A stretch of DNA of 64,000 nucleotides from Collinsella aerofaciens (GTDB taxonomy: Bacteria > Actinomycetota > Coriobacteriia > Coriobacteriales > Coriobacteriaceae): the NCBI RefSeq assembly GCF_028209625.1, contig NZ_JAQLDU010000001.1, forward strand, positions 124,001-188,000, read 5' to 3'. The notes beneath the pieces are model-generated. The model was not told the origin of the DNA and searched no databases. It saw nothing but the letters and a program-made list of their open reading frames with translations. Shown piece after piece: positions 30,422-38,760 of this stretch (positions within the stretch are counted from its first letter, which is position 1; each line of letters opens with the position of its first letter). The position numbers and the translations under genes were made by a program.

Positions 30422-30778
30422 GTGGAGCACATGGAGTACAAGACGACGGCAAAGCTGGTCATTCAAGCGTGCGACAAAGACCTGCCAGGCGTGTTCGGCC
30501 ATGGCTGTGTCTTGCTGCTGCAGGGCATCGCCCGCGAGCACTCGCTCAACCGCGCCGCCAAGAGCATGGGCATGGCGTATTCCAAGGCCTGGCGCATCGT
30601 AAACGAGGCCGAAGGTCAGCTAGGATGCAAACTCATCGAGCGCGACGGCGCCCGCGGATCATCGCTCACCCCCGCCGGCGAGCGAGCCATAGCGGTCTAC
30701 GAGGAGCTGCAGGCCGACATCAACAACGTCATCGCCTCAAAAGCCGACGACCTCATCGCCAGCATCAATGCAGGGTAG
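30422..30778 (+). CDS. ModE-like winged-helix regulator
   Basis: 118 aa. LysR/ModE-type helix-turn-helix: HSLNRAAKSMGMAYSKAWRIVNEAE (residues 40-64 in outline) and a wing with LIERDGARGSSLTPAGERA. There is no molybdate-binding (MOP) domain, so it resembles the short ModE N-terminal-only regulators. The GTG at 30422 is used here; an ATG at 30431 is equally possible, as GGGGAG and GGAG both lie at unusual distances. It is divergent from guaB; targets unknown. Confidence 0.8.
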   Translation: MEHMEYKTTAKLVIQACDKDLPGVFGHGCVLLLQGIAREHSLNRAAKSMGMAYSKAWRIVNEAEGQLGCKLIERDGARGSSLTPAGERAIAVYEELQADINNVIASKADDLIASINAG

Positions 30779-30830
30779 TCCTTTTAGACGGTTTTTAGCC
30801 CACAGCGCCCTCGGGTTGAGGCTCGCGCCA

Positions 30831-30983
30831 CAAAACGGGCCCATCTACTACGTTTAGTTGAATACCCACGACTATACCGGACATTATGAAAATAAAACCG
30901 CTGGTAAACCGCTTGGTAATTTTCAAAATAGGCGGGTGTGGTCGAACCCTATTGCTTAAACGTAGTAAATAGGCCGTTTTCGT
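30831..30983. repeat. Long palindrome with conserved apex, copy A
   Basis: Outer arms of about 26 nt (left CAAAACGGGCCCATCTACTA, right its near complement ending CGTTTTCG) with an 11-bp perfect core TACTACGTTTA/TAAACGTAGTA. The segment near the dyad centre contains AAAACCGCTGGTA, shared with the palindromes at 32975 and 58258. It fills the gap between two convergent genes and may also act as a bidirectional terminator. Confidence 0.7.
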
Positions 30984-31001
30984 GACACAGACCCCGATTA
31001 G

Positions 31002-31994
31002 CTACTTGCGAAGGGCGTTATCGAGAGTGGCAGCCACCTGCAGGGGATCGTCGGTACCGGCGAAGAGGCGGATGGTGCTCCCCTGCTTGCCGCGTGGAGC
31101 CGAAAGGCGCGTCGTTGCGCCGCCGGCGGGCGATGTGCGGAATTCGTCCGGCAGTATGCTGAATAATTCACCCGCGATGCAGTCCATCAGGTCAAACTCT
31201 ACTGCCGGGCCAAAACCGTGCTCCAGGATGCCGGTCGCGATGGCATGGTCGGGATGCGAGGTCAGCCCGGGATAGCGCACGTTGCATACCATCTCGTTGG
31301 CGGCCAGATACTCGGCCAGCGCACGGGCGCGATCGAAGTGCGCCTGCATGCGAGCATCAAGCGAGGACAACCCGCGCTCCAGCACGCCGGCCTCCTCGGC
31401 AGACAGGTCAAGAGCAGGCGCACCGCAGTCCACAAGCAGCGCGTGCGAGCACTCGGCAGCGGCATCCACGCGATGGCGCTTGAGTTGCGAGCGCGCCACC
31501 GAAGCGGCGACGAGTTTGCGCGGCGCAACGCCGGCACACACACGGTCGAGCGCCTCGAGCGAAAGCACGGCGCCCAGACGCAGCGGGTTGCACCCAAAGA
31601 CGCCTGACACAGTGTTATCAACCACGAGCAGCGCATGCGCCTCGCGAGCCGCGCGCCCCAGAGCACGAAGATCGGGCACACGCAGACCAAACCCGCCGAT
31701 GGAGTTGACGAACCACCACAGGTGCGGCCCCTCGGCATCAAACGAAGCGTCAAAGCCCTCAGACGCAGCAGCAAACGCCGCAGCCGCGGGCTCCCCCACC
31801 AGCGCAACATCGCAGCCATCAAAGCCGCAGGCAAACGCATCGGCAAAATCGTCCGCAAAGGCCACCAGGCGGTCACCGGGACGCACAATACGCAGTAGCG
31901 ACAGAGCCGCCGGCACATGCGGCGCTGCAGCAAGACGCGCCTCACGCGCGCCGGCCCTTGCAGCCCAGGCCTCTTCTAGCTGCTGTACATCCAC
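31002..31994 (-). CDS. Degenerate Cys/Met-metabolism PLP-fold protein
   Basis: 330 aa. Overall layout of cystathionine gamma-synthase/lyase relatives: LLVVDNTVSG (cofactor Asp), NPLRLGA, RYPGLTSHPDHAIA and C-terminal GSTIRLFAGTDDP all match family segments. At the place of the cofactor lysine motif (S-x-T-K-Y) the sequence reads SLEALDRV, so the Schiff-base lysine seems to be missing. It may be catalytically altered or have a non-PLP role. The GTG at 31994 is chosen with AAGGGA upstream; a longer frame begins at 32018. Monocistronic, after a terminator. Confidence 0.65.
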   Translation of the reverse strand: MDVQQLEEAWAARAGAREARLAAAPHVPAALSLLRIVRPGDRLVAFADDFADAFACGFDGCDVALVGEPAAAAFAAASEGFDASFDAEGPHLWWFVNSIGGFGLRVPDLRALGRAAREAHALLVVDNTVSGVFGCNPLRLGAVLSLEALDRVCAGVAPRKLVAASVARSQLKRHRVDAAAECSHALLVDCGAPALDLSAEEAGVLERGLSSLDARMQAHFDRARALAEYLAANEMVCNVRYPGLTSHPDHAIATGILEHGFGPAVEFDLMDCIAGELFSILPDEFRTSPAGGATTRLSAPRGKQGSTIRLFAGTDDPLQVAATLDNALRK

Positions 31995-32021
31995 ACGGCA
32001 CCGTCCCTTCATAAGCAAAAA

Positions 32022-32052
32022 CCCACGATGCGGGTGTTCCCCGCATCGTGGG
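32022..32052 (-). terminator. Terminator of the epimerase-like gene
   Basis: Perfect 13-bp stem CCCACGATGCGGG/CCCGCATCGTGGG with a 5-nt loop, followed on the minus strand by TTTTTG. Lies between the epimerase-like gene and the PLP-fold gene. Confidence 0.88.
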
Positions 32053-32140
32053 CAACGGCTGCAGTATAGCGCCGATGGGCGACGAAGCGCCTAGATGCTG
32101 AGCGTGTGATAGGTCACGCTCGCACCCGGAGCGTCAACGG

Positions 32141-32827
32141 TCACGCCATAGGCCTCGGGTGGCCAAAAGCGTCTGCAACGTCGAGCATCTCAAAGTTGGC
32201 ATCCCAGCTGTCAAAGATACGATGCACCAACACCGCGAGTTCCTCGGCACACAGCAGGGGAAACGGCGCATCTGCCGCACCCTGAAGTGCGACCGACCCG
32301 CCCGAGCATGCCTCGAACAACGGCACCAAAAATGGGTCGGTTAATGCCGGCGATGCGGTATACAGATACGGCACGCGCAGGACTTTGGCTTGGATGCCGT
32401 CGCGCGATGCATAGTAACGGCACAGGTCGTTGGCAGCGCGGGCGATAATGCCCTTGCCCGTCTGGGCGCCACTGGCGGCCGTGGCGTCGTCGTCACATCC
32501 GCCAGTGGTGCCCTCCGCACCCGCGGGCCCCGCAATAAACAGCAGCTGCACATTGCGTCCCATACAGGCACGAAACACCGAGCGCAGCAGTTCGATGCCG
32601 CCAAAAGTCTCGGTATACGGGGTAAGGTAGGTAGAAAGGTAGACCACGCGGTCGAACTCGTAGGCCTGCTCCAAGTGCTGGAGCAGCTCTTTCCACGAGG
32701 CATGGGGCGACAACTCATCACGACGCGCATCCTTGGCGGCTACAACCTTAACGTGGTCCCCGGGGAATGCCTTGGCGCAAAAGTCATCGTCAACATATGC
32801 GGTGTTGCCAACAACCAGCACCTCCAT
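32141..32827 (-). CDS. NAD-dependent epimerase/dehydratase-like protein
   Basis: 228 aa as read. MEVLVVGNTAYVDDD begins a Rossmann-like strand, but the GxxGxxG is not canonical. FDRVVYLSTYLTPYTETFGG and AKVLRVPYLYTASP match extended-SDR strand and loop patterns, giving moderate family confidence. GGGGAGGAG lies 6 nt before the ATG. The frame ends at 32141, but the -1 frame continues for 23 more codons to a TAG at 32091 (reading PPEAYGVTVDAPG...), which looks like the original C-terminus. A 1-nt deletion or sequencing error near 32158-32165 is likely. Confidence 0.6.
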   Translation of the reverse strand: MEVLVVGNTAYVDDDFCAKAFPGDHVKVVAAKDARRDELSPHASWKELLQHLEQAYEFDRVVYLSTYLTPYTETFGGIELLRSVFRACMGRNVQLLFIAGPAGAEGTTGGCDDDATAASGAQTGKGIIARAANDLCRYYASRDGIQAKVLRVPYLYTASPALTDPFLVPLFEACSGGSVALQGAADAPFPLLCAEELAVLVHRIFDSWDANFEMLDVADAFGHPRPMA

Positions 32828-32974
32828 GGCGTACTCCTCCCCTAAAATCCACTTTAGTCATAGTCAAACATGCGTATTTTACGCTGTCAACGCGAGCTGG
32901 AGCGCCTTTAAGGCTGTTTTAAGAACTTTTTTGGAGGATGTGGGGACTTCGAGAGTGCAAAATGAGCGCCCAAT

Positions 32975-33101
32975 CCGGAAGTACGCGGCAAATTCTTGAC
33001 ATGCCGACCACACTGGATAGCGACAACGTTTCTACCTGCGGTTTCTTTACCCAAAAACAACGGCGTGCTCGAGGGCTCCGGAATTTGCAGCATACTTCCG
33101 G
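32975..33101. repeat. Long palindrome with conserved apex, copy B
   Basis: Arms CCGGAAGTA-CGCGGCAAATTC and GAATTTGCAGCATACTTCCGG (a few mismatches) flank 85 nt. The exact dyad centre, near 33038, lies inside CTACCTGCGGTTT, the same apex core found at 58337. Arm sequences are unrelated to copies A and C. It marks the edge between the core genome and the accessory island. Confidence 0.7.
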
Positions 33102-33115
33102 CGGGCACTCAGCTG

Positions 33116-33700
33116 CTATTTCAACAAGTCAACCAGCAAAAACTCTCCGCTCTTTCGCTTACTCGTCTCCGCATGAGCTTTAATTGCCTTTACAAGTTTT
33201 TCGCCGTTGCCCCAATATTCCTCAAGAAAGTCCTTCTCTTTAATTTTGCCTAGTCCAAGACGCTGCTTGCAGAATTCATTAGGCTTAAGCCGTCTATCCC
33301 TTCTGGTCGCGTTCTCCCAATCCCGATAGGCACCCTCGGCGTGAATCACAAGCATCTCGACCTCCGGCCGCGTAACAAAACTCAGCACTTTAGTGCCGTT
33401 CTGTCTGCGCTTTGGAAACTCAAACTTGGGAGCGCTGCTGTCCACAATCCGTGCGACCGCAAGTCCTTCAGCCCCAGCAGTCTCGTAGTTCATCGAGAAA
33501 TAGTCGTTTGCAATTTCGGAAGCCTTGCGTTTTCGTGTGTAAGGACGATCAACAATGAGGGCATCTTTGACCACTCGTTCTCTTGGGACGATCAACAAAT
33601 CGTTGTCATACAGCTCCTGAATAACGACACCCTCTGCAGTTCCTTCACAGCTAAACAAGACAAAACGACTTGATAGAATGTCTTTTGCCTGATTACCCAT
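33116..33700 (-). CDS. TOPRIM/RloB-like partner of the AAA ATPase
   Basis: 194 aa. Near the N-terminus FVLFSCEGTAEGVVIQEL resembles the EGxxE start of RloB/AbiLii-type TOPRIM nuclease-like domains; VEMLVIHAEGAYRDWENA further on matches the acidic second strand region of that group. Its ATG overlaps the ATPase stop by 8 nt (ATGGGTAA), so the two are coupled. Two-gene ATPase plus TOPRIM-like modules are known in phage defence (AbiL and PARIS type). Assignment to a named system is inference; the family itself is a moderate match. Confidence 0.55.
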   Translation of the reverse strand: MGNQAKDILSSRFVLFSCEGTAEGVVIQELYDNDLLIVPRERVVKDALIVDRPYTRKRKASEIANDYFSMNYETAGAEGLAVARIVDSSAPKFEFPKRRQNGTKVLSFVTRPEVEMLVIHAEGAYRDWENATRRDRRLKPNEFCKQRLGLGKIKEKDFLEEYWGNGEKLVKAIKAHAETSKRKSGEFLLVDLLK

Positions 33701-34904
33701 TGATGTGCTCGCAAACATATTCGCGCATCGCTTGAACGTCGGGGTACTTAGGCATAGACCCCTTAATCACATTGTTGATGATCACATCGCTCTTTTTGTT
33801 CTCAATCCGATTGATACGCTCGGAATACTTGATGAGCTCTGTCTTAAACGAATCGTCGCGCACAAGAACAAAGACATTGTCTTTACGTCTCAGCACATCA
33901 AGGAGCTCCGAGTAATGAGTCGAAAAGAGCAAAGTTGCCCCATGGGGGTTCGTAACGGGAGAAGCAAAAAGCTCAATCACTGTGCCAACAAGTGATCTAT
34001 TAAGACCCGTTTCAATCTCGTCCACAATCAGATAGCCCCCATTTCTGAGAGCGGTTATCGCTTGATTGACCAGCTCAGCGCCCAAGATCGTTCCATTTGA
34101 CAGAACAGAAGTCGCGATCGCGACATTCATCACTCGCTCCGCTCGCTCACCCTTAAACTTAAGATGGAACACTTGGTTTTCCTTGTTCCAGACAAGATAT
34201 TCAACACTCGGATCAAAAGCCTGAACAACAGGGGTTGGCAAGCTCGTCAAAGGCAGCGTGCGCTCGGGGGACTCCACCGAGACCACCTTTTTACCCGTGA
34301 TGACAGACACGATTGACATGTTGTCATCCAGAAAAGTTCGTTGGGCATCGTTAAGAACAAGGTCACCATCATCAGGCCCCTCACGAACCAGAATAGGCTC
34401 AGAAACATCCTTCAGATGCTCGATATTCAAAACGACCTTTCTAGAGACGCGCGATACGGGGCATCTCCAAAGCCATTCGTTCTCAAATGCAAGCGATTCC
34501 GCAAAAGAAGTATCCTCCGCAGCTACGCCATCTACTTTGCGAAGCCGAGACTCAATAAGATAGACCGAACCTTTTTCGAAAAAAACACAGGCAACATTGA
34601 CTTGGCGCTCCAAGTTTCCGAGAACATCGGAGCCAGTTGCAAAGCGGCGCATAACAAAGCTGCCAGACATATAACCAAGTACAAAGCGCACGAGGTTGAG
34701 AGTCGTTGTCTTGCCGGATGCGTTAACGCCAACAACGCCCATTACATTTTGAGAATAGAGCGAGGACCCAACTGGCAGCGGAAACACGTCAGCATAATTA
34801 CCTTCTTCATCGCTCAAAACTCGATCGGCAGCAATAAAATCAAGTTCTAAACGTTTGTCCTTAAATAGTGTGACCCCATCGATTCTTAATTTAAGAAGTT
34901 TCAC
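33693..34904 (-). CDS. AAA family ATPase (ABC-like, defence type)
   Basis: 403 aa. Walker A GVVGVNASGKTTT near residue 58, Walker B GGYLIVDEIETGLN near residue 290 and a switch histidine in FSTHYSEL. The arrangement (short head with internal variable insert, no long coiled coil) fits the AAA_15/AAA_21 ATPases of AbiL-, PARIS- and RloA-type modules. It precedes its partner with an 8-nt overlap. Low GC compared with the core genome. Role as a sensor that controls the partner is inferred from related modules. Confidence 0.75.
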   Translation of the reverse strand: MKLLKLRIDGVTLFKDKRLELDFIAADRVLSDEEGNYADVFPLPVGSSLYSQNVMGVVGVNASGKTTTLNLVRFVLGYMSGSFVMRRFATGSDVLGNLERQVNVACVFFEKGSVYLIESRLRKVDGVAAEDTSFAESLAFENEWLWRCPVSRVSRKVVLNIEHLKDVSEPILVREGPDDGDLVLNDAQRTFLDDNMSIVSVITGKKVVSVESPERTLPLTSLPTPVVQAFDPSVEYLVWNKENQVFHLKFKGERAERVMNVAIATSVLSNGTILGAELVNQAITALRNGGYLIVDEIETGLNRSLVGTVIELFASPVTNPHGATLLFSTHYSELLDVLRRKDNVFVLVRDDSFKTELIKYSERINRIENKKSDVIINNVIKGSMPKYPDVQAMREYVCEHING

Positions 34905-35118
34905 AGCGACCTCCTCTTAGACAATTCAATTATAAACAGTTTTCCTGTTTATAATTTGAAAAACAAGATTTCTGAGAAAAGCTCAGTCATTTAAGTTCAT
35001 GCACAGAGACCCCCGTCGACCGTTGCGATGTTCGCAGACACGGTCCGTGCCCCCTTCGTCTGTGATTTATTGTTTATCCGCTGGAAATCACATAACGAGG
35101 TGCGGACCTTGTTCCGGT

Positions 35119-35427
35119 ATGCGATTATCAATTTACGAAAGAAACCATGCGCTATCGGCATACATCGATGACCTGACGAACGGTCGTCTCTATATGAACG
35201 CAGCCGGCTACTGCTACGGCCTGCCTGGCGGCAGCATCGTCATAATCAGGATATGCATCAACAGAAGAACGTCCGAATTCATAGCGAGACGAGTTCCCGA
35301 AGGGGAAATGCAAGCGCAAGGAGAGACTATGCCCATGAAGCCCTTCTCGATGGAGTCGAGAGAGAAGATAGCGCGGATTGACAACCATAGAAATGTCTTT
35401 CGCGACGCTGCCGTCCCTCACCCATAG
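35119..35427 (+). pseudogene. Remnant of a small hypothetical protein (AYIDDL family), copy 1
   Basis: The reading frame from 35119 contains AYIDDLTNGRLYMNAAGY followed by GLPGG. The same segment occurs with internal stops at 40655. Similarity between the two stops after GLPG, so the downstream part here (to 35427) is probably out of the original frame. Function unknown. The rest of the 34905-35417 gap shows no other gene. Confidence 0.45.
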
Positions 35428-36374
35428 GCGAGCTCTACCAACGCTGGCATAACGCCTCCACTAGACACAGCCTTACCATAGCTCGCGTACTTGGCTAAAA
35501 GTGCGTTGCAAAAATCCGGTTCGACCTGTTTACAAAAGCTCAAGTGGCCTAAAACGCGAAGGGCGCATTCACGATCGCACTCGCGCATAAGCACCTGGTA
35601 TAACGAGCGCTTTAACTCTGCCTTTCTTTGAGGTCCCAATCGCAGGACGCCATCACAGTCAAGATAGATGCCCGTGATTTTACGAAGGTGCCCTCGCCCA
35701 AAACAACGAGTTTTGTCACTATTCAAATCAAAACCCTTTTGCCGTAGGCGACTACCAACAAAAGTTGAAATCTCCGCAGAGTCTATCCATTCAGTTGATG
35801 AAATGCAGATGTCGTCAGAGTATCGCGAGTAGACGAATCTTTCGCCTAGTCTAGCTGCAATCTCATGGTCAAACGAAGCCATTATGCGATTGGCAACGAA
35901 AGGCGAACACGGAGAACCCGTTGCAAGAGAACCCCGATAACATGATAAAGCTACGAGAAGATCGACATCGTCTGCAGTAAGACGCGAGCGAAATTCAGCG
36001 TTTGTCGGCCGATAGGTTCCCCCTGAAAACAAATTCCTAACCATTTGCTGAGTGCAGGACTCAAAGAAATGGCAAATATCAAGCAGAAGAAAATGACTGC
36101 TCTTAGCATGGAGCCCGGCATTACGGCAGACGCTTGAGCCCTTTTCGTAAGCTGTAGCGTAAGGAAGATCTATATCAAACTCCGTATTTATATAGTCCGA
36201 AATCCAACATTGGACGAGCTTCAAATCTGGCCGAGGCGCAACAATCTTTCTCCCACCGGCAGAAAAACAGTGATACCTATCTGCCGTTGAGCTTACAAGG
36301 CCCAATAGCTGACGATTTGTCATTCCAAGGTCGAAGCAAATTCTATCCGCAATAGACACCGGCAACGCCTCCAT
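35418..36374 (-). CDS. Retron reverse transcriptase
   Basis: 318 aa RNA-dependent DNA polymerase. The catalytic box reads FVYSRYSDDICISS (YxDD, residues about 183-196). Retron-specific features are visible: the NAxxH-type motif in NAGLHAKSSHFLLLDI and a region Y motif LRKITGIYLD (the VTG of retrons reads ITG). It copies part of the upstream msr-msd RNA into branched msDNA. The start overlaps the effector end by 32 nt, so translation is probably coupled. The C-terminal region X/Y would bind the ncRNA. Catalytic residues look intact. Confidence 0.9.
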   Translation of the reverse strand: MEALPVSIADRICFDLGMTNRQLLGLVSSTADRYHCFSAGGRKIVAPRPDLKLVQCWISDYINTEFDIDLPYATAYEKGSSVCRNAGLHAKSSHFLLLDICHFFESCTQQMVRNLFSGGTYRPTNAEFRSRLTADDVDLLVALSCYRGSLATGSPCSPFVANRIMASFDHEIAARLGERFVYSRYSDDICISSTEWIDSAEISTFVGSRLRQKGFDLNSDKTRCFGRGHLRKITGIYLDCDGVLRLGPQRKAELKRSLYQVLMRECDRECALRVLGHLSFCKQVEPDFCNALLAKYASYGKAVSSGGVMPALVELAYG

Positions 36375-37350
36375 ATCCCATTGATCTCTTACGAAGGATT
36401 ACCCGCGCCCTCATATTTAAGAAATCTCGGTCTTCGTCTCGCTTAAACATGAAATAGGAATCGAGATGTATCGTGCTTTTAATCAGATAGTCATGATCCT
36501 TTTTGTATCCCACTTTAGAAACAAGACCGGTAGCTCTCATAATGCAGCAAACATCCGACCAAGATATCGGAACACCAGCGTTTTTCATATCCGCATTTAA
36601 AATGGGCGAGTATATTTTGAGCTTACTAGCACGGAAGCCTTTGGCCGCACAGTATATCGTTCGTAAATCGGTCTCTGACATGGGGCCCAATATTTGAAGC
36701 AAATCAAGTAACTCGTGGACGAGGGAGCCCACGTTAATCTCGGACTCGTCTCGATTGATCATCTTTCTAGCGGCCTTTAAGCCAGCCTTGCCCCGCTTAG
36801 TAGCATTAGCACCAAAAAGGGGTCTTAGTTCAGAAACAAAGCGGCACAAGTCAGGCGAAGACATCGGGTTATTTAAGTCTAAGTAAAAGACCTTGTTAAG
36901 CGAAGAGTCACCCGTGGCTATTTCTCTCACTGGCCCATCAATCAAGAAGCTCCGAGAGCCCTTATATTGCTTTCCAACAGCAACAGAGGTAATCCAAGCG
37001 GCATGAGGCAAAGCGGAGAAAGCACCCAACTCGCAAAAAGATCCACAGCTCTCTGCAAAAATCAATATCCAGTCCGATATATCGGCAAGCATGGCCTCTT
37101 GCTGAAGTAAATTAAGTCTCGAACCGTCCATTTCCGCCGCCACGTCTTCGGCAGTAAGACAAAAAACGTTATTTAACGCCTCGGTGTGATTGCTGGACAC
37201 ATAAGCTCTAAAGAATCGTCGAGAGGAATGCAGGCTCTGATCACCGCCGCAGGGAAAGATAAACAAGGGCAGATTATTAACGTCACGCTTAACTCTCAGA
37301 TGATTTCTCAGGATATTCAAATCAGTTTTACTGATACAGTCGCAGAGCAT
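36343..37350 (-). CDS. Retron effector, Eco1/St85-type (deoxyribosyltransferase-like + winged helix)
   Basis: 335 aa. The N-terminal half matches the nucleoside deoxyribosyltransferase-like fold of Retron-Eco1 effectors: LFIFPCGGDQSLHSSRR, then DWILIFAESCGSFCELGAFS, which aligns with the Eco1 effector ESPGSFTELGAF segment. A SRSFLIDGPVRE block also matches. The C-terminal half (from about residue 205) looks like a winged helix. Eco1-type effectors act on NAD or nucleotides when the retron is triggered; activity here is inferred. The ATG at 37350 is chosen (GAGGTG upstream); a GTG 33 nt earlier would lie in the retron RNA a2 repeat. Confidence 0.85.
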   Translation of the reverse strand: MLCDCISKTDLNILRNHLRVKRDVNNLPLFIFPCGGDQSLHSSRRFFRAYVSSNHTEALNNVFCLTAEDVAAEMDGSRLNLLQQEAMLADISDWILIFAESCGSFCELGAFSALPHAAWITSVAVGKQYKGSRSFLIDGPVREIATGDSSLNKVFYLDLNNPMSSPDLCRFVSELRPLFGANATKRGKAGLKAARKMINRDESEINVGSLVHELLDLLQILGPMSETDLRTIYCAAKGFRASKLKIYSPILNADMKNAGVPISWSDVCCIMRATGLVSKVGYKKDHDYLIKSTIHLDSYFMFKRDEDRDFLNMRARVILRKRSMGYGGVAGVYCG

Positions 37351-37370
37351 TGCACCTCGATTCCAATAAG

Positions 37371-37538
37371 GACAAGGCCGCACAGTCCGTGCATATGGTC
37401 ATTCCGTAGACACGGATTCGGGTCCGTGGCTATGGAATGACCATATGCACGGACCAAAATTGGTAAAAACGTCTCAGTCCATCTTTAACAGAGGACTCGC
37501 TCCAATCGGGGCAATCAATGACTAGCTGCGGCCTTGTC
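37371..37538 (-). ncRNA. Retron msr-msd RNA
   Basis: Directly upstream of the effector on the minus strand. Repeats a1 (37538-37527, GACAAGGCCGCA) and a2 (37382-37371, TGCGGCCTTGTC) are perfect 12-nt complements. Right after a1 comes AGC, with the predicted branch guanosine at 37526. The msr (about 37525-37455) can form a stem GATTGG/CCAATT enclosing AGTCC/GGACT. The msd is a perfect 21-bp stem (37385-37405 with 37434-37454), then a bulge and an inner CACGGA/TCCGTG stem with loop TTCGGG. This gives an msDNA of roughly 70-85 nt by analogy. I saw no convincing promoter upstream. Confidence 0.85.
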
Positions 37539-37711
37539 TCAAGTAACTTTACCATCACATTAGTGTCTAAGGCTTGATATTAGCCGGCTATAAATAGAAA
37601 GCATGCTAGTCCCGCATCAAGTTTATACTGCAAAATGTACTCTATTGAGCAGCGAGTCGCCCATTCTCGGCCTATTCCTGGCTGCTCTTCGCGGAGGATT
37701 TCATCCCGTTG

Positions 37712-38053
37712 TCACTCCCCCTTCTTCTTACGCAACACATGCATCGCGTGTTCGCCGAAGATCGCCGTGGACAGTTTCATCGCCGCACCCTTAACGGCGT
37801 TGAAGAAGTTCTCAAGAAACGGTACGTTCATGTCGTAGTAGTTCATGTTCCTAAGCAGCGCATAGATTGCCAGAAACGTTTGGGCAATGACCACTACAAC
37901 ACTCATTGCAAGAGCGTTGTAGGGCGACTGGGAAATCCTTACCAAGGGCCTCAAGCGCAGTTGGGCAAACCAATCTCCGGCGACCAACAATCCGTCTTGG
38001 GCAGTCTTAATAAACCCATAGGGGAAATAATTGCGCATAAGGAGGTGACGCAT
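37712..38053 (-). CDS. Hypothetical small membrane protein
   Basis: 113 aa from the ATG at 38053 (a 128-aa version starts at 38098). One clear hydrophobic stretch, NALAMSVVVVIAQTFLAIYALL, suggests a single membrane span, with a Lys-rich tail (LRKKKGE). No family recognised. It is upstream of the retron RNA and on the same strand but 174 nt away, so a shared transcript is uncertain. No clear ribosome binding site. Low confidence as a real gene. Confidence 0.35.
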   Translation of the reverse strand: MRHLLMRNYFPYGFIKTAQDGLLVAGDWFAQLRLRPLVRISQSPYNALAMSVVVVIAQTFLAIYALLRNMNYYDMNVPFLENFFNAVKGAAMKLSTAIFGEHAMHVLRKKKGE

Positions 38054-38159
38054 AATTTCTTTCACAAATTGACAAACACATTGAGGGACACAATCCACGC
38101 GCCGTCATATGATTTCTGGCGACTAGACAATAAACCATCGAGGAAAGGGGCACGGCAGT

Positions 38160-38760
38160 ATTTGCGAACATCGTATCAGTCGACGCCGAGTCGTCCGAGC
38201 CCGTCGGGGCCGAACGCTACGAGAGGGCGGCGGGCCGGGAGGTCAACCGCAGCGGCCACTACGCGAGGAAGCTCGTCACCGGGGCAGGGGAAGTCGAGCT
38301 CGGCGTGCCGAAACTCCGCGGCGCGACCTTCCGGACGGCTGTCATCGAGCGCTACCGCAGGCGCGAGACCTCGGTCGAGGAGGCCATCGTCGAGATGTAC
38401 CTGGCGGGCGTCTCAACCAGGAGGATCGAGGACGTCTCCGAGCTCCCCTGGGGGGGCGCCGGTGTCCACCGTGAGGACGGTGCGCGACGGGTTCGCCGAG
38501 ACGCTTGCCTACACGGAATTCCCGCCGGAGCGCTGGCGCCGGATCAGGTAGAACGACGGGGTCGAGCGCATCAACCGCGAGATCAGGAGGAGGACGAAGG
38601 TCGTCGGAACCTTCCCGGACGGCAACTCGACTTTCATGCTGGTGGCGACGAGACTGAAGTTCATAGTGAAGCAAAATGCGGCAAGAGGAGATGCCTGGAT
38701 ATATCGAAGCTGGACGAGATGGACGAGCTGAAGGGAGAGGCGAAGGGCCAGAAGAGGATG
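38160..38760 (+). pseudogene. IS256-family (mutator type) transposase remnant
   Basis: One frame reads YERAAGREVNRSGHYARKL, LGVPKLRGATFRTAVIERY and VSTRRIEDVSEL, the N-terminal segment of IS256 transposases. After 38455 another frame reads LAYTEFPPERWRRIR, a stop, then NDGVERINREIRRRTKVVG, the C-terminal segment. The central catalytic domain is missing. A further frameshift precedes RRCLDISKLDEMDE. GC-rich, unlike its AT-richer neighbours. No terminal inverted repeats recognised. Confidence 0.85.

Noticed and set aside
37351..37383. Upstream GTG start for the retron effector
   Set aside because: It would lie inside the a2 repeat of the retron RNA; the ATG at 37350 has a GAGGTG site.
37541..37620. 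Promoter for the retron RNA
   Set aside because: TAATAT and TAAAGT boxes occur, but none has a convincing -35 at proper spacing.
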